This document shows, in pieces, positions 32,668 to 44,279 of a stretch of 64,000 nucleotides of DNA. Position numbers and translations under genes: made by a program. The notes beneath the pieces are model-generated. The model searched no databases and had not been told where the DNA came from. It was given only the letters and a program-made list of their open reading frames with translations. The DNA lies in assembly GCA_030549335.1 (NCBI GenBank), contig CM060197.1, positions 16,380,501-16,444,500 on the forward strand, in the 5' to 3' direction. The stretch comes from Pontederia crassipes. Lineage: Eukaryota > Streptophyta > Magnoliopsida > Commelinales > Pontederiaceae. Every line of letters begins with the position of its first letter. Within the stretch, counting starts at the first letter, position 1.

Positions 32668-33972
32668 ATCATCACTCATATCAGTTATCCAAATCCTCTA
32701 GTGCCAAATTTCACTGCAATTCTCAAAATTTTTATAAAACGCCACTTGTGCACTCTATTGACTCCAACAATCTGATATTGCAGATTTCATTAATTCCCTT
32801 TTATTTTTCTTTGCAGCATTGAAGGCAAATCAGAAGTATGGACCACCCAAAGCCTCTGGTTGACATGAGAGAACAAAAGGATTCAATTGCACAAATCCAA
32901 GAATTTGATACCCTCCCAACCCTCTCCCTTGCCTATATTTTCACCACTGTGGACAGTGCTGAGAATAAGCTTGGAGGAGGAAACCTGGTGCTTTTCTAAA
33001 TTTTACACCATGTTTTTAATCTATTTTAATGCCCATATAATCATTTATCACCAGGTTATCACTGTTTTGACCAAGTTATCATTAGTTTCACCCGATTATC
33101 ATAAGTTATCATTGGTTATCACTATTTGAGTTCAATTCAATTCCTGCATTCATTCTAACTCTAAAATGGGTGAAATCCTTCATTATGACAGTTAGTACAC
33201 TCCAATACCAAGTGGCCAAATTGGCCATTAACCTTTTTGCTTTAATTAGCTTGTCAAATCAGGTGCATTTGATTTAAATTTCAGCTGAAAATTTTTCTTT
33301 TTGTGGGTAACACTAGCTGACATTCATGGATTGAATTGATAATATATGATGTCTAGAAGGGAGTCAAGGATCTTGCTGCCATGTTAAATAGGAAAACTTG
33401 ACTTTTTGGATAAAGGGACATAAACCTTACCTGAGTTTGAACTATTGCTCACTTCATGAACAGGATAGAAAAAGAAAAATGGAGAAAAGAAAAAAGTGAA
33501 AAGTTGCATTTTGCATTGCATGCATGCATAAATAAAGAGAGTGAAATTCCAAAAAGGAACCTCTCCTGAATAAAGCCTGGATTTTTATCCTGTGACCAGC
33601 ATGAATAAAAATCAGGTCTTGACCTATTTACTTGCATTTTCATGAATAAAAGTTAGGTGTTAAACCTGTTTAAGTAGTGGAAAATCTGTTCATGAAGGGA
33701 TTTGTAGTTCAACCTTTTAGTAAAGTTGACAATTCTTGAAATTCAAACTTGTTACTGCTAGTACTTCTTCCATGGCTTAAATTTGCTTTAGCCTCTGTGA
33801 TTCCCTAGCTAGAAATTAAGTTTTTGGAAAGAATGAAGTGTTGGCAAAGTGAGAAACTCATTGGACTTAAATCAGCTAGTTTTAATTGATTTGTGGACTG
33901 TTAATTCAAGTTTATCCTTAATTTCTAAATGTTTTGCTTGAGGACAAGCAAAAGGCTAAGCTTGGGGGAGTT
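32668..33972 (+). other. Rest of the 3' internal region and polypurine tract, Athila composite
   Basis: Matches 2886-4152 of copy 1 almost throughout, including the pyrimidine block CCCTCCCAACCCTCTCCC and the purine block at about 32968-32982. The polypurine tract GGGGGAG (33964-33970) precedes LTR 2. ORFs here (32887-33129, 33449-33643) are not conserved as protein. Confidence 0.8.
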
Positions 33973-36900
33973 TGATCACTAGCTGATCACAATAGGTTTT
34001 TATCCCATTTTCTATTCAATTCACCCATATCGAGCCCTCATTTTGCCTAACTTTTGGTCAATTATGCTTGGAATGCAAAGGAATGTGATAAACAGCTGAT
34101 CATTCTCATTTTATACTTAATTCCATGTGCATAGAGTTTCTGAATTGCTAAAATCCATAAATATCTCAATTCTATGCCAAGTTATCATTTTTTGGACAAG
34201 TTATCATTCCAAAGTGCAAGTTATCATTTTTCTAGTTGAGCTGATTTCTAGTGATTATCTTGCCCTAAATCCCATGCCATCATGAATTAATCATATTTGG
34301 ATGATCACATTTCAACTTGTGCAAAGTTATCTGATGCACGCAAAATCATGCATTAGTTTGGGTCATTTGATTAATATTTTAGAATGTTTTATGTTTAGAA
34401 AGGAGGAGTTTTGATTTGTTTTCATATAATTTTCTTTAGATTTGATTTCTACCTAAATATGGAAATTATTCATGACAGGATACGAGAAAATGTCGAAATG
34501 AAAGCAAGAAAATGCCTAAAACAGCTCAGAAGACTATCATGGCCGTGACAGTTATTGTCATGGCAGTGACAGAAGATTCTGCAGGCAAAAATTTGATTAA
34601 GCCACTGTCACAGCCGTGACACCTTCTGTCATGGCCGTGACAGACAATTTCCAACAAAAAAATTGGCTATTTTTTTCAGCATTTTCAGCCTTCTATCACG
34701 GTCGTGCCAGCACCTTTCACGGTCGTGATGGCAGTCTATTAGGCCATTTTCAAGCGGTTTTATCCACTTTTTGGATATATTTTCGATTTATTTCCTTGGG
34801 GGACAATAAAACCTATAAAAGGAGGCAGAAGAGGGCCTGGAAAAGCATCTTTGGAGGGCATAATTCAAAGGTTGAAGGCTTGGTGAAGGAGATCCAAAGG
34901 CTACAATGAAGTTTTGCCAGAAACTCGAGAGAGGACGGTAGAATTAGGAGTAGTTCTTCTTGTTCTCTATCCTTTTCCTGAAACATTATTTAGATTGATG
35001 TACTCTAGGTTTATGGAGCAGTTCTTTAAGATTTTCTTGATTGAACTCTATTCTTTGTGAATTCTTCGTACGATTAGTTGATGGATCAATAGCATGTTTG
35101 ATGATTTTATTAATTATTGCCTGAGATTTATTCCTTTGAATCTTATTATTATCTGAAAAGAAGTTCTTAGATTCTCTAGAGTTTTTCTCTGATTTTTCCT
35201 CTTATATGCCACTTTTGGGGAAATCGCAAGAGACCCAATTGTGTTGTTGTTAAGGTGACTTGAGAAAGCCTTTAACTTTATATTCCAATTGTGTGCATTT
35301 TGAAATCTAATAAATTAGATTAAAAATCGAGAGGGTTAATCTCTTTTGTTGATTTCAAAATAGGATTTAAAGCCTGAAATATTGGTTAAATCAATTTGGG
35401 AATTTTACTTTATTAATTCATCATCTTTTGTCTAGAATTCGTACATGAGTAGTGGTATTGATCAAGACAAATCCTATTCATCAATTCTATACTTGTAAAC
35501 CCCATTGACCATAACTCTATATTTATATTATTTACTCTTCTTATTTCTACAAAACACAGAGTTATTATCTTTTCTCAATTTATAAGTAAGATAAGTTATT
35601 AATTATTTCTTGTCCTCGTGGGAATGATACTTTATACTCATCACTTTATTACTTGAACGATTAGTGCGCTTGCTAGTGTTTCTAAGTTCGGATCATTATC
35701 ATTCCATTTCATAAGTTATCATTTTTTATGTCAAGTTATCATTTTTAGGGTAAAATTGTCATTTTGATGTGCAAGGTTATCAATTCTGCATAAAAGCATT
35801 AGACAATCATTAAATTACAGTCCTAACTCCTTGCTGCTCTGATTTGATCACATTTGGATAACCACCACAAAATTTACCACAAGTTATCATTTTATGGCCA
35901 AAGTTATCATTCCGGGGGCACCAAAGTTATCATTCCTATGAAATCTTATCCACACTTGATTTCTGACCTCATTTACTTGCCATCCTAATTCCTTTGATGC
36001 CTTCACTGCTTTGAACCACTCATATTTGGACAATTTTAAGGATATGGCACAAGTTATCATTCCGGGCTATAAGTTATCATTAGACAAATAAAAGTTTCAT
36101 TCCTGCATAACATAAATTTCATTTGCTAAATGAGCTGATATTAATAGCTGTCATAATCCTTATTTCTTTAAATACCATTCAAGGACTTTGATGCTTGCTG
36201 TTTTGGCTCTTCTAGCAGGGAAAAGAAGGCTGCACAAGCTGGAAAAGGGGGGGACCACTCCAAAAGCTGTCCAAAAAGCTGCTGCTTCTGTTGATATTTT
36301 CTGGATAGGACACATGGCATTAATCAGGGCACCATAGAACCATCTCATCTGATCTAAGGGTGTAGAAGGGACATATAAAAGATGAGAAACCCTGGAGAAG
36401 AGGGGGGGGGGGGGACTGGCCATTTCAGTGTTTCTGAACCGGAGAAGGAAGGAGAGGGAGTTGATGGGAAGCTGATACTGCATTCTGCATTCCAGTCGAC
36501 AGTTGCCATATTTCAGAATGCTTTGTATCAATTTCTCATTCTGTCTTGTATCAATCTTTGTAATTATGAGGAGCTAAATTCCATTCCTCCTAGGATAGGG
36601 TAGTAGTCTAATTTAGTTATGGATGGGATATGGACAAATCTGATTTCCTGCACTAATATCTGATTTTTGATTTTGCATTTCAGATTTCTGTTTCATATGA
36701 AACTGTTCTTGACATTGTGAGGTCCTACTTGTATTTACAACTGAGAGGTTGTCCTTTGATCTACTCCTTGTTCAGAAATGAATCAAGAACAAATGCCAAG
36801 TTTCTAGATTCAATCCCAATTAGGAATCTAATTTTGTGATTCTTGAATTGTTGAAATATTTTTATCATTGAGGGGACCTGATTTCTTAGCAGCTGAGAAG

Positions 36901-37954
36901 CTAATCTTTAGGTTCCTTCTTGTTTAGAAATGAATCATGAGACAATGGTATTTCCAAGGTTTCAATCCTTGAAGTGTTGAAAATTTTCATTACTGATTTC
37001 TGATTTTCAATCCTGATTTCCAAATCTGAATTCCTGAATTTGTGAAATCTGCCTTGTTATTGTTAAACCCCTGATTTCATTAATCACTGAGAGGTGAACT
37101 TAAGGTTTTCTTGCTGTTCAGAGATGAACCAAGAAGCAATAGCATTTGCTGAGTTCCCATATGTAATCTAGAGCTTAATGCTTCCAATTGATTAGTACTA
37201 ATGTGGATTTCATTTTAATTCGCAGCTGAGAGGCTGATTTAAAATCACATTGTTGTTTAGAGATAAACCAATAATCATTAGCACTAATATTGGATTGATT
37301 TCATTCCTATTTAGTTAATTGAAGTAATTCCCTCATATTTAAAGTGCAATTAGTTGTTATCATTTCAGATTTCATTAACCAAAAATCAGCAAGGAACTTG
37401 ATTTTGAGCTTAATGTTAACTTGATTATCAGTAAGGACCTCTTCTAATTCAACTTAGCTAATCAATCATATGAAAATATGATAATTAATCCTGGTCCAAT
37501 TGTGCTGTGATAACAGGCCATTTCAAGTTGAGTTAAAATTGACACATATTGATAACTTGTTCCATTCCATTCATAATTAAATTAGATGAACTCCAATTCC
37601 TAGAAGAACCTTCCTCATTGATATAACCCTTTTAGCCCTTAGTTTAGAATTTATAATTCAATTTTGATAAATTTCCAAAAGTCCAAAAATAGTTATCACT
37701 TGCCATTCTTTAAAAATCCGTTTTCTGAAATCTTTAATTTTCTGAAATTTTAACTTTAGTTAGGGTTAGTCTAGATTGGTTTAGGGAGTCTTTGGCTTCA
37801 AATCACTGTGGATATGACATTTGGGTTTATTACAATTGACCTGTGCACTGCAGTAGAGAGTGAGTTAGGGAGTTAAATCAAAAAATTGAAAAAAAATCTC
37901 AAATTTGACCCCAAAATCAGCAAGTTATCACTACACTTCATAATTTCACTATCA
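33973..37954 (+). repeat. Athila composite LTR 2, split by a solo LTR
   Basis: Begins TGATCACTAGCTGATCAC and ends TTTCACTATCA. Without the 1364 bp insertion and one TTATC copy it is 2613 bp, the same length as LTR 1. It has a TATA box at 36374-36381 and a run of 13 G at 36402-36414, where LTR 1 has eight. Confidence 0.94.
34332..35695 (+). mobile_element. Solo LTR of an unrelated family inside LTR 2
   Basis: 1364 bp, from TGATGCACGCAAAATCATGC to TTCGGATCA, flanked by exact TTATC (34327-34331 and 35696-35700). A TATAAAAGG box lies at 34814-34822. Its end (CTCGTGGGAATGATAC... CTTGCTAGTG) resembles the LTR end at 62594-62720. Six copies of a GTCACGGCCGTGAC-like palindrome occur at 34538-34740. 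The ORF at 34616-34909 crosses the promoter and is not a gene. Not long enough or coding enough to be a full element. Confidence 0.92.
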
Positions 37955-37960
37955 AGTTTT

Positions 37961-37977
37961 TGGTGCCGTTGCCGGGA
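37961..37977 (+). other. Primer-binding site (tRNA-Asp type), second copy
   Basis: TGGTGCCGTTGCCGGGA follows LTR 2 after a six-base spacer. One mismatch to the tRNA-Asp complement within the first 15 bases. Confidence 0.82.
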
Positions 37978-38141
37978 ATTTGAGGTCAATTAGATTAACT
38001 TAGATAGTTTAAATTAGTTTTAGACTAGTTATCAGTCCATTTATTAGCCCAATTTCTAGTTTTTGCAAGTTATCATTCTGAATTTTTTCAATTTTGTCTA
38101 GTTTTCTTTCTTTTCTGAATTTGATACTTCTAAATTCATTT

Positions 38142-38954
38142 ATGCATGATTTAGACAATCAAGAGGACTATTATCAATCAGATCCTGAACCTGAAAGAAG
38201 ATTCTTGAGAAGAAGGAGATTGCAAAGGATAGAGGCAAGAAAAAGAATTTTTGAAGAAGAAGAAGAAGAGGATATTAACATGGCTGGAACAAGGACACTC
38301 AAAGATTGCTATTCACCTAGCAATGTTAGAAATCAACAAGGGAATGGAGTCCTAGCACCTGCCGCCAACTTTGAAGTGAATCTAGCATTGGTCACAATGA
38401 TAAGGCAATATCAATTTGCTGGATTGGGGAATGAGGATCCAGCTTCACACCTTGACAACTTCAAGGAAATATGCAGCACTGTCCACTTCAATAACACCCC
38501 TATGGATGCTGTCTACATGAGGCTATTCCCCTTTTCACTCAAGGACAAGGCCAAGACTTGGTACAAGACCCTCAAACCTGAAGAGATTGCCACTTGGGAG
38601 TCATAATTCAATTGTTTCTAGCTGAATTCTTCCTACCTAGCAAAACTGACAACTATAGGGATCAGATTGTTAGATTCTATCAATTGGATCAAGAAAATAT
38701 ATGTGATGCATGGCAAAGACTCCAAATCTTACTGAGGGCATGTCCACACCATGGTTTGAAAAATGGCAATTGGTTAACTATTTCCACAAGGGATTGAACT
38801 ATCCATCTAAAGTGGCATTGGATACTGCTGCAGGAGGGATTTTTGCATCAAGTAATATTGATGAAGCTTATCAATTGATTGAGAATATTGCCAAGAACCA
38901 CCATTACCTTACACATGATAGGACAAGGAGGTCATCCAATGATAATCAAGTCAA
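38142..38954 (+). pseudogene. Second partial gag of the Athila composite
   Basis: The ATG at 38142 begins MHDLDNQEDYYQ, open to a stop at 38604-38606 (149 codons from this ATG). It contains PEPERRFLRRRRLQRIE, an acidic run, TMIRQYQFAGLGNEDPASHL and LFPFSLKDKAKTWYKTLKPE. The GAGTCATAATT frameshift of the first gag is also here, and a second one-base loss lies at about 38755. It ends at the joint to LTR sequence at 38955. Confidence 0.88.
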
Positions 38955-39281
38955 TCCTTTTAGCATTTAGTTTAGCATTTATAATTTAGTTTTGATAAAT
39001 TTCCAAAAGTCCAAAAATAGTTATCACTTGCCATTCTTTAAAAATCTATTTTCTGAAATCTTTAATTTTCTGAAATTGTAACTTTAGTTAGGGCTAGTCT
39101 AGATTATTTTAGAGAGTCTTTGGCTTCAAATCACTGTGGATGCGACATTTGGGTTTATTACAATTGACCTGTGCACTGCAGTAGAGAGTGAGTTAGGGAG
39201 TTAAATCAAAGAAATTGAAAAAATCTCAAATTTGACCCCAAAATCAGCAAGTTATCACTACACTCCATAATTTCACTATCA
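38955..39281 (+). repeat. Terminal 327 bp of an Athila LTR at the right end of the composite
   Basis: Begins within CCTTTTAGCATTTAG, the same gag/LTR joint as at 24596, and continues to the true LTR end ATTTCACTATCA, next to TGAGG. The first 2.3 kb of this LTR and everything between gag and it are missing. Confidence 0.92.
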
Positions 39282-39286
39282 TGAGG

Positions 39287-40447
39287 CATTTCTCCAATTT
39301 CTTGGGATGATTTGATTCTCCTCTTTTTGAGATTCTTCCATTTCTTCTACCTTTGGGGTGTAAGATTTTGCCTCCTCTATGTCCACAACTTCAAGTTGTT
39401 TTTGTACTTCAACTATTTCTTCATCATCATCATGTACTTTCTTTCTCAAAAAATCGTTAGTTTCATTGAATTTAACATTAATAGATTTTTCAACAATTAA
39501 TGTTCTTTTATTATACACTCTATAAGCTTTACTTGTACTTGAATAACCAAGAAAAATACCATCATCACATTTATCATCAAATTTGCCTAGTTTATCTTTC
39601 ACATTCAAAATATAGCATTTACACCCAAAAACTTTGAAATAATAGATATTTGGTTTCTTACCAAATAACATTTCAAAACAAGAGGTCTAAGTAGAATCCT
39701 ATTGAGAACATAGCATGATTTGTTTACGGCTTCCGCCCAAAAATATTTTGGTAACCTGCTTTCTTTTAAAATTGTTCTAGCCATTTCTTGTATAGTCCAA
39801 TTTTTCCTTTCTACTACTCCATTTTGTTGAGGTGTTCTAGGAGTGGAAACATTATGTGTAATTCCATTTTATTCGCAAAATAACTCAAATTTATGATTTT
39901 CAAATTCTTCTCCATGATCACTTCTAATTTTTGAAATCTTTTGTTCAAATTCGTTTTGAATTCTTTTTGCAAATTTAGAAAACATGTTTAGCGTTTCATC
40001 TTTACTTGCGAGAAAAATGGTCCAAGTGAAACAGGAAAAATCATCAACAATCACAAATACATATCTTTTTCCTCCTAAACTTATCACATTAATATGTCCA
40101 AACAAGTCAAGATGTAAAAGTTCCAAAGCCCTATGTGTACTAATAACTCCTTTTAATTTAAAAGAACTTTTGGTTTGTTTACCTTTTAGACATGAATCAC
40201 AAACATTGTTTTTCTCAAATTTGATCTTAGGCAAGCCTCTTACCAATTCATGATTTGAAAGTTTATTAAGCAATTTATAATTTGCATGTCCTAATCTTCT
40301 ATGCCACAAGTTTAAGTTATCATGCACGACACTAATACATTTTTCATTTTTCAAGTTATCAAAATCAATTTTGTATATATCATTGTACCTAAAACCCATG
40401 TGTAAAACTTTGTTGCTTTCATCTAGTATAAACATTTGCCTTTTCAA
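39287..40447 (-). pseudogene. Copia integrase remnant (Sirevirus, 5' half of split pol)
   Basis: In minus-strand order: the GAG-pre-integrase zinc domain NLWHRRLGHANYKLLNKLSN with CDSCLKGKQTK, the core LDLFGH (first Asp), KIRSDHGEEFEN (second Asp), then, after a stop (at about 39866) in CE-stop-NGIT, PRTPQQNGVVERKN (Glu). The C-terminal part has VFGCKCYILNVKDKLGKFD and GIFLGYSSTSKAYRVYN. Another frame break lies near 39690. All DDE residues are present, unlike in the Athila copies. The frame runs into the Athila composite. Confidence 0.92.
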
Positions 40448-40559
40448 ATTTGACTAAGTAATTTTTGTCGCATAGTTGACTTATGCTAATTAGATTATGT
40501 TTTAAATTTTCAACAAGCCAAATATTTTCCAGATATTCTTTGTCATTCTTACCAATATT

Positions 40560-40737
40560 ACCTATACCAATTACTCTTCCTTTTTATTGTCTCCAAAAGT
40601 AACTTTTCCTCCATTTTTCTTTTCCAAATTGATGAAATTTAAGGCATCGTCGGTCATATGCCTTGAGCATCCACTATCCAAATACCATTTATCATCATTG
40701 TAGTTAGAAGTTTCCTACAAGAAAGAAATTAGGAGTT
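40560..40737 (-). pseudogene. Copia aspartic protease remnant (Sirevirus)
   Basis: The minus strand reads YLDSGCSRHMTDDALNF, the Asp-Ser-Gly site of copia proteases, followed by GGKVTFGDN. A stop lies upstream near 40737 and frameshifts follow near 40585. Between it and integrase (40448-40560) the frame contains NIWLVENLKHNLI-like sequence with breaks. Confidence 0.78.
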
Positions 40738-41187
40738 TCATCTTTTTGGTACCCAAACTTGCTTGGGTCCATCTTGGTTAGTAATGGTCATTTTCGGAAC
40801 CCAAATTTTCTTCATCCCTTTACTTATTCCTTTCCTAATTCTGCAATCATAAGAATAATGTCCTTCATATCCACAATAAAAACAAGTAACATGTGATCTT
40901 GTGTAATCATGCGATGCTTTAACAAATAAAATTCTTTTGTCATTCTTCTTTTCAAAAGAATTGAAACCAAGTCCCTTTTTGTTTGAAGATATTCTTGATC
41001 CACTAAGCATGGCATCTAACATTTTACTTCTATTTGAGAATTTTTCAAGTTCAACTTTCAATTTATTAATTTCTTTGTTCAAGCATACACTTTCTACATT
41101 TTGTTTTTCATATAATGATTTTAGTGCACTATTTTTCATTTTCAATTCTTCAATTGAGAATTCCAAGTTAGAGTTTTCTTCATTCAA
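40738..41187 (-). pseudogene. Sirevirus gag C-terminal part: coiled coil and zinc knuckle
   Basis: A minus-strand open frame of 149 codons, Lys/Glu/Leu-rich in its first 60 residues (coiled-coil-like, LNKEINKLKVELEKF), then CFYCGYEGHYSYDC, a complete CCHC zinc knuckle, then a basic tail with repeated KQVWVPK/KIWVPK. It would bind element RNA. It belongs to the same polyprotein as 41555-42391, separated by frameshifts (41200-41460). Confidence 0.83.
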
Positions 41188-41554
41188 TATATCACACTTT
41201 TCACATGCTTTAACATTCTTATTTTTTTTGCAAATTTTTAAGCTCTATTTTTATATCATCGTATTTCTTTTTTAGGCATCCATATTTATTAATAAGAATT
41301 CTAAACTCCTTTTGCACATTAAAGGATTCACTGTCACTAGAGTTAGATGATACCTCATGGCTATTAGCCATTAGACATATGTAAGCTTCTTCGTCATCAC
41401 TAGAGGAGGTGTTGGAGTCATTCTCTTCATCTTCGCTTTCATCCTAAGTGGCTTAAAGAGCCTTTTTCTTCCTTCTTGAGCTTTCTCCATCTTTCTCCTT
41501 TTTGACCAAATTTGGACATTCATTCTTGTAGTGTCCAATTTTTTTGCATTGAAA

Positions 41555-42391
41555 TCAAGTTATTTGACTTTTGCTTAATGATGATCTTCTCTTGGTGAAG
41601 CCTTTCTTCTTCTTTTGCTTAGCAAACCTGAGATATTTGTCATGCTTCTTTGCATATAGGGAAAGCTTCTTTTCATCAAGATCCTCATCCTCTTCACTTG
41701 TATCTTCCTCATCTTTATTTGCCTTCAATACCAATGTTTTCCTTTTTGGAGTATTTGCTTCTTCATCCTCCTTGATCCCGATCTCATAGGTTAAGAGTGA
41801 ACCTATAAGATCATCAAAGTCTAACTTGTTTAAGTCCTTTTTTTCAATCACAGTTCTCTTTGTATGCCATTTGGAGGATAGAGACCTGAGAAATTTTTTC
41901 ACTTTTTGAGGGTTAGTCCTTGGCTCGCCCAAAGAGGTTAAGCCATTTATAATATCATTAAAGCGAACAACCAACTCATTTATAAATTCATTTTCAAGCA
42001 TTTTGAAAGAATTGTTTTGATGATTTAAAATATTTAATCTAGACTCCTTAACTTTATCCGTTCCTTCATTAGTAATAATAAGTTTCTTCCAAATCTCATT
42101 AGCACTTTCACAACTAAAAATTCGATTAAACTCTGTTGGATCCAAAGCACAATAAAAAATATTTTTACATTTCCAATCTAGTTTTACTAAAAGTCTTTCA
42201 CCTTCAGTATATTCTGAAGATTTTTTCTTACTTAAATCAAAATCATTTTGAATAATATCCCACATATCAATATCAATAGAACAAACATAGGCTTGCATCC
42301 TAATTTTCGAATATGCAAAATTTGAGGCATTGAAAAGTGGAGGACGATTAATAGATTGACCTTCGAAAAAACTGAAACCACTTGATGCCAT
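41555..42391 (-). pseudogene. Sirevirus gag N-terminal and capsid-like part
   Basis: The ATG at 42389-42391 lies about 45 bp after the PBS. The 278-codon frame contains RPPLFNASNFAYSKIRMQAY, VCSIDIDMWDIIQ, CESANEIWKKL and LGEPRTNPQKVKKFLRSLSS, all typical of Sirevirus gag, then an acidic/basic C-terminal region. The stop TGA sits where the first Cys of a CCHC knuckle would be: sequence after it reads FQCKKIGHYKNEC. Otherwise this is the longest undamaged frame in the window. Confidence 0.9.
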
Positions 42392-42422
42392 AGCTATGTT
42401 TTAAATCATAAAACTAGAGCAA

Positions 42423-42438
42423 CCCGTTCTGATACTAA
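42423..42438 (-). other. Sirevirus primer-binding site
   Basis: The minus strand reads TTAGTATCAGAACGGG, a mutated match to TGGTATCAGAGC, complementary to initiator tRNA-Met. Confidence 0.8.
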
Positions 42439-42439
42439 T

Positions 42440-43527
42440 TATAGGATCAAAAGCACCAAAAGGTGGGGGTGAATTGGTGTATAAAAATTCTTTTCAAAAC
42501 TTTCACTTCCGGAAAAATCAAAAGCGATCACAAGCAATTAAAGATAAGACGTAAGTGAAAAGATAAAGAACAAATGCAAGGAAACACAATATGATGACGA
42601 GGTTCGGCCTCAACTCCTTGGCCTACGTCCCCGCTTCAACTTCTCGACCTCGAGACCGCCGGAGATCCACTATCTTTCTCTTCTCTTGTAGGGAGAGAAC
42701 AACCCTCTTTACACAACAAGCCTTCTTCTCCGCTCAAGAGACAAGGCACACCTCTTTTACAAAGAGCTCTCAATCTTACTAGATCAGAAAGAAAGTGTTT
42801 CCCATCTAACTCTTTTCTTTTACAAAATTTTTCTCACACTCAAGGCTAAGAAAAGAAAAGGGAAGAAATTTGCAATTTTATGCTCAAGAACTTAAGAGGC
42901 GCTCTAGGATGTTCTTGCTTGTTTGGATGATTTTTCTTCAGGCTTTGTCACTCATTTTATAGGCTCCTAGAGGAGAGAATTCATTCAAAAAGTCTTCCAC
43001 AATTTTCTCCTCAAAATAATAGCTGTTACTATTCATTTGACCGTGAGGCCGGTCGACCACTGCGATGGGTCGGTCGACCAGTCATTGTGACTGCTGTTGC
43101 ATTTTCTACGTTTTGACGTTGTCCGATCGATCGGTCCTTCGACCGATACATCGACCGGTAATGTCTCGATGTCGTCCAGTACATCTCGTCCTTGACCGGT
43201 GCATCGACCGGTATTGTCTCATAGTCGACCGGTATAGTCTCGTGCTTTCTGAGTTCATTGGTTGTCCTGACCGGTATAACGATCGGATCTTTGATCAGCA
43301 TTGTCTCATCTTTTCTCCCATTGAATATCAATCGACCGGTGTCATGGCCGGTCAACCGATGGGTCTACCGGTCGTGTGCTAAAATTTTTTCTCCTTATTT
43401 TAACTTGGCAATTTCTTCTGCGAATGTGGTCATATCAATCCTACACCTGCATTATCATCACTTGAGCATAGATTAGTAACTTTAATATCCATTTTAATTT
43501 GTTATCGTCAAAACATAGGATTCAACA
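42440..43527 (-). repeat. Sirevirus 5' LTR
   Basis: 1088 bp. Plus-strand ends are TATAGGATC and AGGATTCAACA. The minus-strand TATA box CCTATAAAAT lies at 42954-42963. GGTCGACC/CGACCGGT palindromes occur at 43046-43376. The ORFs at 43029-43382 are readings of the palindrome region. Bases 43528-43532 are the right CTTCA copy. Confidence 0.93.
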
Positions 43528-43532
43528 CTTCA

Positions 43533-44279
43533 ATGGTTGCTTCCTCGTCCCAACCAAGGCCGAGTACAAGTCGAACTCGGTCGACTGCTGACACATCCCT
43601 ATCGAAACTCGGGCCGATTTAGTGGAGCCCGTGCCGGGTTTCGGTACCTACAGGCGCGTTAGCGATGGCACGGACCGAGCAATGGAGAGCCCGGGTCGGG
43701 CTCAGCGTTGTTTCTGCCCGATGATGATCATACCACGACTGGGTTCTACAAACCCAGGCCGGGTTCTGTGATTCCGGCAATGACGGTGGTGTTGACTGCT
43801 CAATTTTCGATGTAGTTTAGCTAGAATAAACCTCTTAGGACCAAAGTAATCATATGGGACGAATCATAGATGACAAGAGACGATCCTATGACTCTAATTG
43901 TACCCTAACAACATACAAATTCATTGTTAAAACGGATCCATTGGGTGATTCAATGATCCACCTACCTCTATCACGTGTCTTTCCTTGGATCTCCTCTCGG
44001 CGTTCCGACTGCCCTCCGACGACATCTCCGGCGCTCTTCTAGGTGCTCCTGGTCGTCTGGGACATGATCTCAAGAGGGGAGCGTGGGAAGAGTTGACGGC
44101 TAGGGTTAAGGGAAATTTTAGTTGGAAGGAAACTTTATATAGGTGTAAGTCAAAAGATAAGATAAGTTAGAACTTTCCAATGGGACTCCTCTTATTTGGT
44201 TTTAATTCCTTAAGCTAAATCTGATTAGATCTTTTAAATTAAATATATTTTTTTCTTTTAATCATGGCTGGGAGTTACG
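43533..44279 (-). repeat. Element E 3' LTR, segment 2
   Basis: Continues from 13083 and matches 47708-48002 and 54126-54531. It ends GGAGTTACG, a mutated form of the family end. In minus sense TATATAAAG lies at 44133-44141, reading away towards 13083. Confidence 0.88.

Larger units (their letters stand above)
20985..39281 (+). mobile_element. Composite Athila-type insertion (LTR-internal-LTR-gag-partial LTR)
   Basis: One pair of TGAGG repeats encloses LTR 1 (20985-23596), an internal region with gag, PR, RT, RNase H and INT remnants (23597-33972, itself holding a solo LTR), LTR 2 (33973-37954, holding another solo LTR), a second PBS and partial gag (37955-38954), and finally only the last 327 bp of an LTR (38955-39281). 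A simple element would end at 37954, so this is a rearranged tandem product. Confidence 0.92.
13084..43527 (-). mobile_element. Sirevirus-type Ty1/copia retrotransposon, split by two Athila-type insertions
   Basis: Minus-strand order: 5' LTR (43527-42440), PBS for initiator tRNA-Met, gag, protease, integrase, RT, RNase H, an envelope-like ORF, several polypurine tracts, and the 3' LTR (14142-13084). The integrase-before-RT order is copia; the env-like ORF and multiple polypurine tracts are Sirevirus features. Subtracting 20985-39286 and 15262-17856 leaves about 9.5 kb, typical of the lineage. The target duplication CTTCA is exact. Confidence 0.93.

Noticed and set aside
34332..35695. Complete small non-autonomous element (TRIM-like)
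   Set aside because: No internal LTR pair, PBS or polypurine tract was seen within it; the single TG...CA unit with TTATC repeats fits a solo LTR better.
40937..41275. Phe-rich plus-strand ORF (112 codons) that might look membrane-like
   Set aside because: Antisense of the Sirevirus gag coiled coil; the Phe comes from complementary Lys/Glu codons.
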